From an uncultured Sphingobacteriales bacterium (GTDB lineage Bacteria > Bacteroidota > Bacteroidia > Chitinophagales > Chitinophagaceae): 44,244 bases of DNA. The notes beneath the pieces are model-generated. The model worked only from the letters and a program-made list of their open reading frames with translations. It had not been told where the DNA came from and did no database searches. Position numbers and translations under genes: made by a program. Within the stretch, counting starts at the first letter, position 1, and each line of letters begins with the position of its first letter. Positions 32,283-39,974 of this stretch are shown here, piece after piece. The stretch covers positions 1 to 44,244 of the forward strand of contig CALKHN010000032.1 in assembly GCA_937991535.1 (NCBI GenBank), in the 5' to 3' direction.

Positions 32283-33332
32283 TTATTTGTTTGCTGTATA
32301 AATTCTTAGTTCAGCGGGTTCATTTTCTCTTTGCGGAACAGCAAGAAAAAGACGATTCATTTCCGGCGAATACAACGAAGTTCCTGCACCTTTTTTCGTT
32401 GGGATATTGCCGCCAAGAGAATAATTATCGGGGCCTTTTTGCCTAATAATATCAATAAAGCCCTCACCACAGGATATATAAATCATTGAATCTTTTCGGT
32501 TGAAGTAAATGCCGTCTGCATTTTTGTGAATCGGTATATTACCGACAGCTTTCCCGGTTTCTGTATTGAACACTATAAATTTGCCAGGCTCACAGGCAAC
32601 AAAAAGCCGATGATTAACTTTGTCTAATGCCATCGGCACATTTTCGCTTGATTCTGTCACTGTCCATTCTGCCACTACCTTGTTTGCCAATCGGTCTATC
32701 ACTTCAATCACATTTTTTGAGGGAATATTGACATATATACGGTTGCTGTCCAGTTCAAATTGTTTGGGGAAATCTGCTAAGGGAATTTGCCCTGTAATTT
32801 TATCATCTTTGCAATTAATAATCCCCAAAGCTCCAAATGATTTGCCGACCCCAACATACATTTGTTTGGTAACAGCATCATACCGGAGATTATTACATTT
32901 TTCCCTGAATGAATAAGACATGACAGGCTTGTATGTAATCGCATCTAATATGGTTACTTTTCCATCGCCAGCAGTTGAAACATACAGGCGGTTTGTTTCT
33001 GGGCGATAAACAATCCATTTAGGTTCATTCAAGCCTGGTATGCTGGTTAGTAGTTTACTGTTTTTAAAGTCTATCACTTCAAGCGTATGGTTATCCTCGG
33101 CAGCTAAAAATAAGCGTTGTCCTGCAACATCTATATCCATAAGATCAAAACCACCTTTGACATTATCCAGCTTAATCGACGATATAAGCGAAAGTGAACC
33201 ATGCGTAAGGGTTGAAGGCTTACCTTTAGGAATTTTGACTGTATTGCCCGTATTGCTGCCATTACAGGCAGATAAAACTATAACGGAAAAGACTAAAAAG
33301 CTGAGCGAAACAGAAACGTCGAAAATTTTCAT
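32283..33332 (-). CDS. YncE-like beta-propeller lipoprotein
   Basis: About 349 residues from ATG 33332 with the lipobox VLSAC (C23). The mature part is made of repeated 40-residue beta-propeller units, seen as VKGGFDLMDIDVAGQRLFLA, EPKWIVYRPETNRLYVSTA, NLRYDAVTKQMYVGVGK, VPMALDKVNHRLFVACEP and ADGIYFNRKDSMIYISCGE, the YVTN/YncE pattern. It likely sits on the periplasmic side and binds a partner or ligand. It is placed between the two-component genes and the efflux genes, with candidate operators on both sides, so it may serve in sensing or efflux. Function unknown. A TTG at 33338 is less likely. Confidence 0.8.
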   Translation of the reverse strand: MKIFDVSVSLSFLVFSVIVLSACNGSNTGNTVKIPKGKPSTLTHGSLSLISSIKLDNVKGGFDLMDIDVAGQRLFLAAEDNHTLEVIDFKNSKLLTSIPGLNEPKWIVYRPETNRLYVSTAGDGKVTILDAITYKPVMSYSFREKCNNLRYDAVTKQMYVGVGKSFGALGIINCKDDKITGQIPLADFPKQFELDSNRIYVNIPSKNVIEVIDRLANKVVAEWTVTESSENVPMALDKVNHRLFVACEPGKFIVFNTETGKAVGNIPIHKNADGIYFNRKDSMIYISCGEGFIDIIRQKGPDNYSLGGNIPTKKGAGTSLYSPEMNRLFLAVPQRENEPAELRIYTANK

Positions 33333-33382
33333 CTCCAATAATATTTAAGTGAACAACTTATTTCCAGATAAAGTTGTACACC

Positions 33383-33404
33383 CAATGTTGGAGAATTTCT
33401 GTAT
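33383..33404. promoter_or_regulatory. Candidate response-regulator site, copy 2
   Basis: CAATGTTGGAGAATTTCTG followed by TAT; 21 of 22 bases equal to copy 3. It lies just after the sensor kinase stop (33406) and about 50 nt before the beta-propeller start, so it could control that gene and those downstream. Confidence 0.5.
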
Positions 33405-33405
33405 T

Positions 33406-34674
33406 TCAAAAGGCAATGGTAAAAATGTGCACAGAGGCTTTAAAACTATAGCTAATTTCCCAACTATTACGATCGCAAATTTCTTTAGCGATGGCTAAGC
33501 CTAAACCACTACTCCGGGCATCCGTTGAATTTTTTCTGAACCGCTCAAAGACTGTATGGCCGTCCAATGCTTTCTCTGCGCCGGTATTGGCGATTGATAA
33601 ACTGTTTGCTTCCAGTTTGATAATGATTTCTCCGTTTTCGATATTATGCCGAATTGCGTTCAGTAATAAGTTGTTGATCATTATTTCTGCAAGCACCTTG
33701 TTGGCGTTTAGGCTTATGATGTTTTTGAAATCCATTTCAATAGTCAGCTTTTTGCTTTCCGCTTGCTCCGTAAAATAGGGAATTACCTCCTTGATAATAT
33801 CGTTGACTCTTACCGATGAAACGTCTGCGAACTGGTTGTTTTCTATTTTAGCAAGTAGCAAAAGGTTTTTATTGATGCGGGTAAGCCGCGACACCGATTC
33901 GTATAACGAATGCAAAATAATAACTTGGTCTTTTCGTAGCGAATTGTCTTGCAATAACAAATCTAATTTAGATTGAAAGACCGCTAACGGTGTTTGTAAT
34001 TCATGCGAAGCATTTTGCGTGAAAGTTTTTTGTGTAACATAAGATTGAAGACTATGTTGTATGAGCTTTGTAAGCCTGCTGTTTAACTGGCTAAACTCCG
34101 TAACCTTTGTGTGCGAGAATCCAGGTGCGTTGTGAAGTTCTATGTTAAACTGCTCTATTTTATGCAGTGTATCATAAAAGGGTTTCCAAAGCCTATTGGA
34201 CACAAACAGTGTTATGAAAAAAATGACCAAAAGCAGCACAAACAATATCCCTATGTAAATCCAGACAATAGTTCTTATCAGATCATCCGATTCCACAAGG
34301 TTGAGCCGGATCATCAGTACAAAAGGCTTTCCTTCAATGGCAACGTCTTTATACAAAACACGATATGGCTCCCATTCAGGAACTAAAGCATCATAAAATA
34401 CTTGTTGAATAATGCTGTCTTTAGGACTGGTTTTAACTGTATCAGGTAAAATACGCGTATCCCTGTTAAACTGATTCCAAACAGGTATATCACTGATGTG
34501 AAGAGACTTCCGGTTATTGGTTTCAAATTCGTCTCTTCGTAATAAAATAGCCTCGTCCACATCATCCTTGTACAACTTTTCCATTGTCCAGTAAATGAAT
34601 GGAGCGCTTAGCAACAGAATGACAGTGGCAAAGAATGAGTAGTATAAAAGTGTCTTGTTAAGTAAACGGTTCAT
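33406..34674 (-). CDS. Sensor histidine kinase of the efflux operon
   Basis: About 422 residues from ATG 34674, which overlaps the regulator stop as ATGA. Two membrane helices (about 8-30 and 135-160) enclose a periplasmic sensor domain of about 100 residues. Cytosolic part: HisKA with TQNASHELQTPLAVF (His about 224), then HATPase with NNLLLNAIRHN, NTGAEKALDGHTVFERF and SSGLGLAIAKEI. It phosphorylates the OmpR-type regulator encoded just upstream. The inducing signal is unknown; a metal, a drug or envelope stress are possible. Confidence 0.88.
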   Translation of the reverse strand: MNRLLNKTLLYYSFFATVILLLSAPFIYWTMEKLYKDDVDEAILLRRDEFETNNRKSLHISDIPVWNQFNRDTRILPDTVKTSPKDSIIQQVFYDALVPEWEPYRVLYKDVAIEGKPFVLMIRLNLVESDDLIRTIVWIYIGILFVLLLVIFFITLFVSNRLWKPFYDTLHKIEQFNIELHNAPGFSHTKVTEFSQLNSRLTKLIQHSLQSYVTQKTFTQNASHELQTPLAVFQSKLDLLLQDNSLRKDQVIILHSLYESVSRLTRINKNLLLLAKIENNQFADVSSVRVNDIIKEVIPYFTEQAESKKLTIEMDFKNIISLNANKVLAEIMINNLLLNAIRHNIENGEIIIKLEANSLSIANTGAEKALDGHTVFERFRKNSTDARSSGLGLAIAKEICDRNSWEISYSFKASVHIFTIAF

Positions 34675-35345
34675 GCTTCCCATTTATACCCCATGCCATA
34701 GGTAGTTTTTATATAATTTTTACATCCTGCTTCCGTCAGTTTCTTTTTCAGGTTCTTTACATGAGAATATACAAAATCGTAATTATCCAGCATGTCAGCC
34801 ATATCGCCTGACAGGTGTTCCGCTAAAGCTGCTGTAGAGATGGTCTTATTTTTATTCCCGAGTAGGAATAATAAAAGTTCAAATTCCTTTTTAGTCAGTT
34901 GTACCAACAGATTATTCACCCTCACTGTCTTTGCCAATAAATCAACATTCAGTTCGTTTACTTGAATGCTATTGGTACTGCCGAAATGCTTTCTCCTGAT
35001 AATTGAATATATTCTTGCACCCAGTTCGGACAAGTGAAAAGGTTTGGGCAAGTAGTCATCAGCTCCCAGCTTCAGCCCGGTTATTTTATCTTCAATAGCA
35101 TCCTTTGCGGAAATGATAATAACGCCATCCTGCTTATTTTCTTTACGCAGCGCCTCCAGTATTTTCAAACCATCCCCATCTGGCAACATCAAGTCAAGCA
35201 GAATACAGTCATAGTCATAAATACCTGTTTTAGATATGGCATCATGATATGTTGATGCAAATTCACAAACATAGCTTTCCCCCTTTAAGTAGGTAGCAAT
35301 GTTTTCGGCAAGCTCTTTTTCATCTTCAATGATTAATATCTTCAT
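34671..35345 (-). CDS. OmpR-family response regulator of the efflux operon
   Basis: 224 residues from ATG 35345 (MKILIIEDEKELAENI); an in-frame ATG further upstream (35420) adds 25 residues not found in the family. Receiver domain with Asp51 in CILLDLMLPDGDG and Lys in YLPKPFHLSELG, then a winged-helix OmpR-type domain ending TTYGMGYKWEA. Overlaps the sensor kinase gene by 4 nt. A copy of the three-fold repeated motif ends 18 nt before the start codon, which suggests autoregulation. Confidence 0.92.
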   Translation of the reverse strand: MKILIIEDEKELAENIATYLKGESYVCEFASTYHDAISKTGIYDYDCILLDLMLPDGDGLKILEALRKENKQDGVIIISAKDAIEDKITGLKLGADDYLPKPFHLSELGARIYSIIRRKHFGSTNSIQVNELNVDLLAKTVRVNNLLVQLTKKEFELLLFLLGNKNKTISTAALAEHLSGDMADMLDNYDFVYSHVKNLKKKLTEAGCKNYIKTTYGMGYKWEA

Positions 35346-35362
35346 CTCGCAATTTAACTGTT

Positions 35363-35384
35363 CAATGTTGTAGAATTTCTGTAT
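35363..35384. promoter_or_regulatory. Candidate response-regulator site, copy 3
   Basis: CAATGTTGTAGAATTTCTG followed by TAT, one mismatch to copy 2 over 22 bases. It ends 18 nt upstream of the response regulator ATG (35345). Confidence 0.5.
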
Positions 35385-35615
35385 GACCATCGTGGGCAGA
35401 TACAGGCTTTTCTGCTGCAAGCTTCAGTTCCAGCCAACTCAGTTCAACAAAATAATCTTCCCTGGCAATGTTAGCTGCTAACTGTTGGAGCGCTTTAATA
35501 TGATCCTTTAGACCCGTCAAACCGTGCTTTTATCCGAAATTACTAAATACAGTGCAGCTCTTTAAGTGTTTAGGAGCAATTGCAGTGTAAACTTCAACAA
35601 ATCACATTAAAAATA

Positions 35616-35623
35616 TACCTTTG
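35616..35623 (+). promoter_or_regulatory. Bacteroidetes -7 box (TACCTTTG)
   Basis: TACCTTTG fits TAnnTTTG and would start a rightward transcript near 35630, 30 nt before the long hairpin. The -33 position shows only a weak match. Confidence 0.45.
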
Positions 35624-35627
35624 CTCC

Positions 35628-35797
35628 AAAATATTCTTGAAGCGTTTTTGCTTTAAGTCCCGCACTGAAACTTAGGAACTTTCAAATGGCAATGGGACAT
35701 AAGTGGAGAACGCTCATGCTACGGCGTGGGCGCACTTATCGTTGCCAGGTTTCCTAAGACCTCAGTGCGGTGAGTTGTTGCCTGCGCTATTTTTTTT
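35628..35797 (+). ncRNA. Candidate structured RNA (long hairpin, T-run)
   Basis: A segmented hairpin of about 110 nt: CCGCACTGA (35660-35668) with TCAGTGCGG (35762-35770); CTTAGGAA (35671-35678) with TTCCTAAG (35751-35758); GGCAA (35688-35692) with TTGCC (35742-35746); ATAAGTG (35699-35705) with CACTTAT (35733-35739); ACGC with GCGT at the tip. It follows a promoter-like box and is followed, about 20 nt on, by eight Ts. It may be a free RNA or the leader of the 72-residue gene at 35840. Direction is inferred from the promoter and T-run. Family not recognised. Confidence 0.5.
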
Positions 35798-35839
35798 GCC
35801 GGGCTGCAAGTGGAAGGTAAATTTTAAAATCTGTGTATT

Positions 35840-36058
35840 ATGACTTCTGCCAACAATTATCCGGGCTTTAATTACCCCGCCTCGCAATTGTCCAAATTCC
35901 TTGCTGCAAGCGACTTCTTCACTATTATGCTTAAAAGCGGTGATATTGTTCATTTTACTCCAAAAGATGTGGTTGCTTTTCAGAGATGGCTATTAGATAA
36001 TAAGATTCAGGACATCAGATCAGAAGAAGGCTGGATCATTAATAGGAATGCCACTTGA
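35840..36058 (+). CDS. Small conserved-looking protein, 72 residues
   Basis: 72 residues (TSANNYPGFNYPASQLSKFL at the start, then SDFFTIMLKSGDIVHFTPKD and VVAFQRWLLDNKIQDIR). Looks like a compact alpha/beta domain; no membrane segment. I have the impression of similar small proteins on Bacteroidetes elements but cannot name a family. It stands alone on the plus strand, downstream of the candidate structured RNA, and its stop codon lies within the left arm of a terminator-like inverted repeat. Confidence 0.65.
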   Translation: MTSANNYPGFNYPASQLSKFLAASDFFTIMLKSGDIVHFTPKDVVAFQRWLLDNKIQDIRSEEGWIINRNAT

Positions 36059-36100
36059 AACAATTTGTATCTTATAATGCAAAACATCATTTCAAGTGGC
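36050..36100. terminator. Bidirectional terminator-like inverted repeat
   Basis: GCCACTTGAAA (36050-36060) and TTTCAAGTGGC (36090-36100) are perfect 11-bp complements between two convergent genes (plus, ending 36058; minus, ending 36117). The right arm is followed by TTTT on the plus strand. The 29-nt loop is long for an intrinsic terminator. Confidence 0.5.
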
Positions 36101-36116
36101 TTTTAGTGCAGTCTTT

Positions 36117-36404
36117 TTACTTCGCATTAAACGCTTTCAGTTTCTCACTGAGTTCAGTAAGCCCTGCTTTAGTTAGATAATCATCAGCAATTACATGCAG
36201 TTCCTGCAAAGCTTCCTGCGGAATACTTTCCAGCAAGGCAGACGATTTATCATCATCTTTTGCTGTTAATCCACGTTTGAGAACGCTATGCAATAACAAT
36301 ACATTTTTTCGGGAGATCCTCATGTCGATCTTCACTGTTTCATTCATGCCGGGGATACTGAGAATCGTATCATACACTTTGGCTACATCACTTGTTGTTA
36401 GCAT
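36117..36404 (-). CDS. Hypothetical protein, 95 residues
   Basis: About 95 residues from the ATG at 36404 (LTTSDVAKVYDTILSIPGMN), helical, cytosolic, with a conserved-looking ISRKNVLLLHSVLKRGL segment. No family recognised, though similar small proteins occur in Bacteroidetes. It has its own promoter-like box TACTTTTG (36442-36449, minus). It is separated from nhaA by the left copy of a 37-nt repeat, so it may belong to the ancestral element and not to the arsenic module. Confidence 0.6.
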   Translation of the reverse strand: MLTTSDVAKVYDTILSIPGMNETVKIDMRISRKNVLLLHSVLKRGLTAKDDDKSSALLESIPQEALQELHVIADDYLTKAGLTELSEKLKAFNAK

Positions 36405-36441
36405 AATCACACGGTTTTAATTTAAGTAAATACTTACTGCA

Positions 36442-36449
36442 CAAAAGTA
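36442..36449 (-). promoter_or_regulatory. Bacteroidetes -7 box (TACTTTTG) for the 95-residue gene
   Basis: TACTTTTG on the minus strand fits TAnnTTTG, 37 nt before the ATG at 36404. No -33 TTTG is clear. Confidence 0.4.
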
Positions 36450-36464
36450 AGTAACAGCACTATC

Positions 36465-36495
36465 CGTATCCTCATCGAAATATGATGAGGATACG
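36465..36495. repeat. Perfect 12-bp inverted repeat within the left flanking repeat
   Basis: CGTATCCTCATC (36465-36476) and GATGAGGATACG (36484-36495) around a 7-nt loop. It lies 39 nt after the nhaA stop on the minus strand and may act as its terminator hairpin, although no T-run follows. It overlaps the 37-nt direct repeat. Confidence 0.55.
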
Positions 36496-36505
36496 TGAAT
36501 GCCAT
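36469..36505. repeat. 37-nt imperfect direct repeat, left copy
   Basis: Begins TCCTCATCGAAATATGATGA and ends GTGAATGCCAT. It matches 33 of 37 bases of the copy at 41291-41327. The two copies bracket the arsenic/NhaA module. Confidence 0.6.
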
Positions 36506-36533
36506 CTTCAAATCCTTTTTTTGAAAAAAAAGT

Positions 36534-37664
36534 TCACCGCAGGCTTTTGCTCAATAAAATATATCCGGACAAGGCAGCTATTATGGATGCAATTAAAATA
36601 GAGATTTTTGAAATGTCAATTAGGGCTTCATCGGTAAACGCTAACATTGTTATAAATATAGACATAGTAAATCCTATTCCACCTAAAAAACCAACGCTAA
36701 CAATTTGTTTCCAACTCAGCTCTTCAGGTAAAGAACAGATGCCGAATAATGTTCCAGCAAGTGTAAATAAGAATATACCCAATGGCTTACCTAATAAAAG
36801 CCCAGTTATTATACCTGCGCTATTGGCATTTGTTAAGCTATCTGAAATATTTCCTTGCAACATTATGCTGGTGTTTGCCAAAGCAAAGAGGGGCAGTATT
36901 ATAAACGCAACAGGTTTATGAAGGTTATGTTGTAAAATGTAAGATGTAGATTTTTCATTGCCGTTACCAAAAGGTATTGCGAAAGCCAGTAACACCCCCG
37001 ATATGGTCGCATGTACTCCTGAATGCAGCATAAAATACCACATAGCTGCTCCTCCGGCTAAATAAGGTATAAGGTTGCGTATTTTAAGGCGATTAAGCGC
37101 TAACAAACTTAGCCATATTCCTAATGATACCAGTAAATTCGTCCACAAAATGGTCTTCGTATAAAAAATAGCTATGACTATTATCGCACCTAAATCATCA
37201 ATAACCGCAAGCGCCATTAAAAATATTTTTAAGGACGGCGGCACTCTGTTTCCTAACAATGAAAGGATACCTACTGCAAATGCAATATCTGTCGCCATCG
37301 GAATACCTGCGCCTGCCTGTGCTGGTTTGCCATAGTTAAAAAGAAGGAATATTAAAGCAGGCAACACCATGCCTCCTAATGCCCCAATAGCAGGGAATGC
37401 AGCATTTTTGATTGAAGACAGTTCGCCATGATAAATTTCCCGTTCTAATTCCAGTCCGATAAGCAGAAAAAAAATAGCCATCAACCCGTCATTAATCCAA
37501 TGGGTTATACTATGCCCGGCAATGTTATGTTGCCACAGCGAAATGTAAGCAACCGATGAACCTGTGTTAGCCAGAATAAGTGATAATGCTGTAGCGAATA
37601 TTAGAATAAGCCCGCCTGCTTTTTCGCTGTAAAAAAATTCATTGAAAAGTTTACTTAATGTCAT
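36534..37664 (-). CDS. nhaA: Na+/H+ antiporter NhaA
   Basis: 376 residues, about 12 membrane helices. Key residues: Thr125-Asp126 in IPMATDIAFAVGIL and Asp156-Asp157 in ALAVIDDLGAI reproduce E. coli T132/D133 and D163/D164 with the same spacing; Lys of LLLGKPLGIF corresponds to K300. Also GVHATISGVLLAFAIP. It exchanges Na+ for H+ at the inner membrane. NhaA-type genes are also known under fluoride riboswitches elsewhere. Here it is the last gene of the ArsR-headed operon. Confidence 0.95.
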   Translation of the reverse strand: MTLSKLFNEFFYSEKAGGLILIFATALSLILANTGSSVAYISLWQHNIAGHSITHWINDGLMAIFFLLIGLELEREIYHGELSSIKNAAFPAIGALGGMVLPALIFLLFNYGKPAQAGAGIPMATDIAFAVGILSLLGNRVPPSLKIFLMALAVIDDLGAIIVIAIFYTKTILWTNLLVSLGIWLSLLALNRLKIRNLIPYLAGGAAMWYFMLHSGVHATISGVLLAFAIPFGNGNEKSTSYILQHNLHKPVAFIILPLFALANTSIMLQGNISDSLTNANSAGIITGLLLGKPLGIFLFTLAGTLFGICSLPEELSWKQIVSVGFLGGIGFTMSIFITMLAFTDEALIDISKISILIASIIAALSGYILLSKSLR

Positions 37665-37691
37665 CTCAGTTTTATATCCTTTTTATACCCA

Positions 37692-38075
37692 TTAGTCTTT
37701 ATTGTAAAGACCTTTATATTCAATTACAGTTAGCAAATTTACGATTTCATTATTTGTATCTAATGACACCTTTATCATCCAACCTTCACCAAAAGGGTCG
37801 CTGTTAACCAGTGTTGGTTCTTCCTTTAAACGGAGATTGATAGCTGTTACCTTTCCATTGACTGACATAAACAAATCGCTTACTGTTTTTAATGCCTCTA
37901 TGGTTCCAAAAATTTCATCCTGCCTGTAGCTGTTGCCAATATTGGGAAGGTCAACGTACACAATTTCACCCAATTCACTTTGAGCAAATTCGGTTATACC
38001 AATTGTGCCTGTATTGCCTTCTATCCGTAACCATGTATGTTCTTTATGGTATTTCAGCTCTTCGGGGAAGTTCAT
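37692..38075 (-). CDS. Glycine cleavage H-like protein (GcvH)
   Basis: 127 residues, lipoyl-carrier fold. Lys63 in FGTIEALKTVSDLFMSVNGKV matches the lipoylated Lys64 of E. coli GcvH; HTWLRIEGNTGTIGITEFAQSELGEIVYVDLP is the normal first half. No gcvP or gcvT nearby, so this is a stand-alone H protein inside an arsenic/NhaA operon. It could accept lipoate for another task; such orphan GcvH proteins exist elsewhere. 27 nt upstream of nhaA and 22 nt downstream of a phosphoesterase gene. Confidence 0.88.
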   Translation of the reverse strand: MNFPEELKYHKEHTWLRIEGNTGTIGITEFAQSELGEIVYVDLPNIGNSYRQDEIFGTIEALKTVSDLFMSVNGKVTAINLRLKEEPTLVNSDPFGEGWMIKVSLDTNNEIVNLLTVIEYKGLYNKD

Positions 38076-38097
38076 ATCAATTGTTTTTTGTGTTTAG

Positions 38098-38871
38098 TTA
38101 ATAACCTTTTCTAAGCATGTCTGCATACGCATCAGGTAAAGGGCTATTTTCTACTGCTTTAGCAGCTTTCTCTACATCATAATCAAATCGGATAAATTCT
38201 ACCTGCATACTGTCTTTATCGGATACGTTGCTATTGTTGTTGATGTGCAGCATTACATAACCACCCTGCGGACTACCGTCTTTTGGTTTACCTACCGACC
38301 CTATGTTAATGGCGTGGCGGTATCGTGTTTTATCTTCTGTTGTTTCCGGTATTGTGCGGTGATAGGGTTTGTGTGTATGACCAAAACACATGATGTCTGC
38401 ATCGGCATCGTGCATGATGCGCAACAAGCTTTTTTCTTCTCTGTCTTCAAACAGGTATTCGTTTATTTTTCGTGGGCTGCCATGTACTAAAAGCAAGTTC
38501 AGCTTGTCTTCGTTTAGCTGGTATTCCACTTTGATGTGTGCTGGCAAGGTGCGTAAGTATGCCCTTTCTACGGGTTTCATTATTTCGTTGGTGTAGGAAA
38601 TGGAAATGTTGCCATTGGTTTTTTCGTGATCGGTTTTGTAGGCACATCCGCATTCTTTGCTCATACGCCCTATGCCAAAATCGTAATTGCCTGCAATGGT
38701 GGGTATTCCCCGTTTTTTTATTTCGTTTACTACTTCGTTCGCCCATATATTATACCCTACCAGATCGCCTAAACAATAAACAGCATCGGGCTTACGGTTG
38801 TCAAGGTCTTTAAAGAACGCCTCCAATGCAGGAAGGTTGGCGTGAATGTCGCTGAATAATGCAATCTTCAT
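38098..38871 (-). CDS. Calcineurin-like metallophosphoesterase 3 (GNYD variant)
   Basis: 257 residues, third paralogue of the family seen at 12302 and 13130. SDIHANLPAL, YCLGDLVGY, AGNYDFGIG (61-69) where the others have GNHD, LVHGSPRKI, FGHTHKPYH and INIGSVGKPKDG. The GNHD His (the likely proton donor) is Tyr; some active relatives (YfcE/MJ0936 type) carry Cys there, so it may still be active. It is in the arsenic operon, 6 nt after acr3. Confidence 0.87.
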   Translation of the reverse strand: MKIALFSDIHANLPALEAFFKDLDNRKPDAVYCLGDLVGYNIWANEVVNEIKKRGIPTIAGNYDFGIGRMSKECGCAYKTDHEKTNGNISISYTNEIMKPVERAYLRTLPAHIKVEYQLNEDKLNLLLVHGSPRKINEYLFEDREEKSLLRIMHDADADIMCFGHTHKPYHRTIPETTEDKTRYRHAINIGSVGKPKDGSPQGGYVMLHINNNSNVSDKDSMQVEFIRFDYDVEKAAKAVENSPLPDAYADMLRKGY

Positions 38872-38877
38872 TTTTTA

Positions 38878-39951
38878 TTATTTTACTGTTTTCAGATAAT
38901 ATTTTTTACGAAGCCAGAATGCTACGTTCACCAATCCTATCAGCGCCGGTACTTCTACCAGCGGACCTATAACACCGGCAAATGCTTGTCCACTATTAAT
39001 GCCAAATACACCTATTGCCACTGCTATTGCCAATTCAAAATTGTTGCCTGCTGCGGTAAATGCTATGGAAGCGTTTTTAGAATAGTCTGCACCCAATGCT
39101 TTGCCTATAAAGAAGCTGGTTAAAAACATGATAAGAAAGTAAACGGCTAACGGTATGGCTATACGTATCACGTCTAAGGGTATCTGTACGATCAGATTGC
39201 CTTTGAGACTGAACATGACAATGATGGTAAAGAGTAATGCTATGAGCGTAACGGGTGATATAACTGGTATAAACTTTTTGCTGTACCATTCTTCCCCTTT
39301 GAGCTTTACCAAAATAAAACGGCTTAGTACACCAGCTGCGAAGGGAATACCTAAGTAGATGGCTACGCTTTTGGCTATCTGTGTAATGGTAATGTTTACA
39401 TCAAAGCCTTTTAGCCCGAATAGGGGCGGCAATACGGTTATAAACAGGTAGGCATATACGCTGTACAATAGCACCTGGAAAATGCTATTGAGTGCTACCA
39501 GCCCTGCTGCATATTCCCTGTTGCCTTCTGCCAGTTCGTTCCATACGATAACCATTGCAATACAACGGGCTATGCCTATCAGTATCAAGCCAATCATATA
39601 TTCGGGATAACTATGTAAGAACACTACTGCCAATATGAACATGAGAACGGGGCCGATTACCCAATTGAGTAATAGCGATGCTCCCAACACTTTTGTGTTT
39701 TTAAATACTTCGCCTATTTTCTCGTAACGTACCTTAGCCAACGGTGGATACATCATAAGTATTAAGCCTATTGCCAAAGGGATATTGGTTGTGCCGCTGG
39801 AATAGGAATTAATGAAATTGGGAGCGGCGGGTATGAAGTACCCTATTGCCACCCCCAACGCCATTGCAGCAAATATCCATACGGTTAAATACCGGTCAAG
39901 GAAACTTAGTTTTTTTCTGTCGTGTGCCGGGGCACAGTTGTTTGCTGACAT
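38878..39951 (-). CDS. acr3: Arsenite efflux transporter ACR3
   Basis: 357 residues with about ten membrane helices. IGIARCIAMVIVWNELA contains Cys130, the conserved functional cysteine of ACR3; the final GPLVEVPALIGLVNVAFWL has the conserved glutamate. Pumps As(OH)3 out of the cell using the proton gradient. Length and N-terminal region (LSFLDRYLTVWIFAAM) are normal. It lies 23 nt downstream of the arsM remnant in the ArsR-controlled operon. Confidence 0.95.
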   Translation of the reverse strand: MSANNCAPAHDRKKLSFLDRYLTVWIFAAMALGVAIGYFIPAAPNFINSYSSGTTNIPLAIGLILMMYPPLAKVRYEKIGEVFKNTKVLGASLLLNWVIGPVLMFILAVVFLHSYPEYMIGLILIGIARCIAMVIVWNELAEGNREYAAGLVALNSIFQVLLYSVYAYLFITVLPPLFGLKGFDVNITITQIAKSVAIYLGIPFAAGVLSRFILVKLKGEEWYSKKFIPVISPVTLIALLFTIIVMFSLKGNLIVQIPLDVIRIAIPLAVYFLIMFLTSFFIGKALGADYSKNASIAFTAAGNNFELAIAVAIGVFGINSGQAFAGVIGPLVEVPALIGLVNVAFWLRKKYYLKTVK

Positions 39952-39974
39952 GCTTTTGTGTTGTGGTTTTATTA

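Larger units (their letters stand above)
35346..35839. other. 494-nt intergenic region, no clear protein gene
   Basis: Between the response regulator (leftward) and a small plus-strand gene. Contents: candidate operator copy 3, a minus-strand open frame of 55 codons (35362-35529) without an ATG that may be a remnant, a plus-strand -7 box at 35616-35623, a long hairpin at 35660-35770 and a T8 run. I see no tRNA or insertion sequence. Confidence 0.5.

Noticed and set aside
32211..35384. The three AGAATTTCTG motifs as ends of insertion sequences or coding repeats
   Set aside because: No transposase lies between them, spacing is irregular and all stand before genes; the frames differ around each copy. 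A regulator site is the simpler reading.
35345..35420. Longer start for the response regulator
   Set aside because: The extra 25 residues are not found in OmpR-type regulators, and the segment includes the conserved upstream motif. MKILIIEDE is the standard beginning.
35362..35529. Minus-strand open frame of 55 codons upstream of the response regulator
   Set aside because: It has a protein-like composition (HIKALQQLAANIAREDYFVELS) but no ATG, only a TTG, and it runs into the operator-like motif. It may be a gene remnant; not enough support for a CDS.
35651..35772. CRISPR or integron attC reading of the long hairpin
   Set aside because: No repeated units or spacers, no cas or integrase genes, and no attC R/L core sites were found; a structured RNA or leader is a better description.
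36465..36495. Left hairpin as a fluoride riboswitch for nhaA
   Set aside because: It lies after the nhaA stop, not before the gene, and lacks the GGTGTC/GGCGCC pseudoknot strands and CCTAC tail. No third fluoride aptamer was seen in the other intergenic regions.
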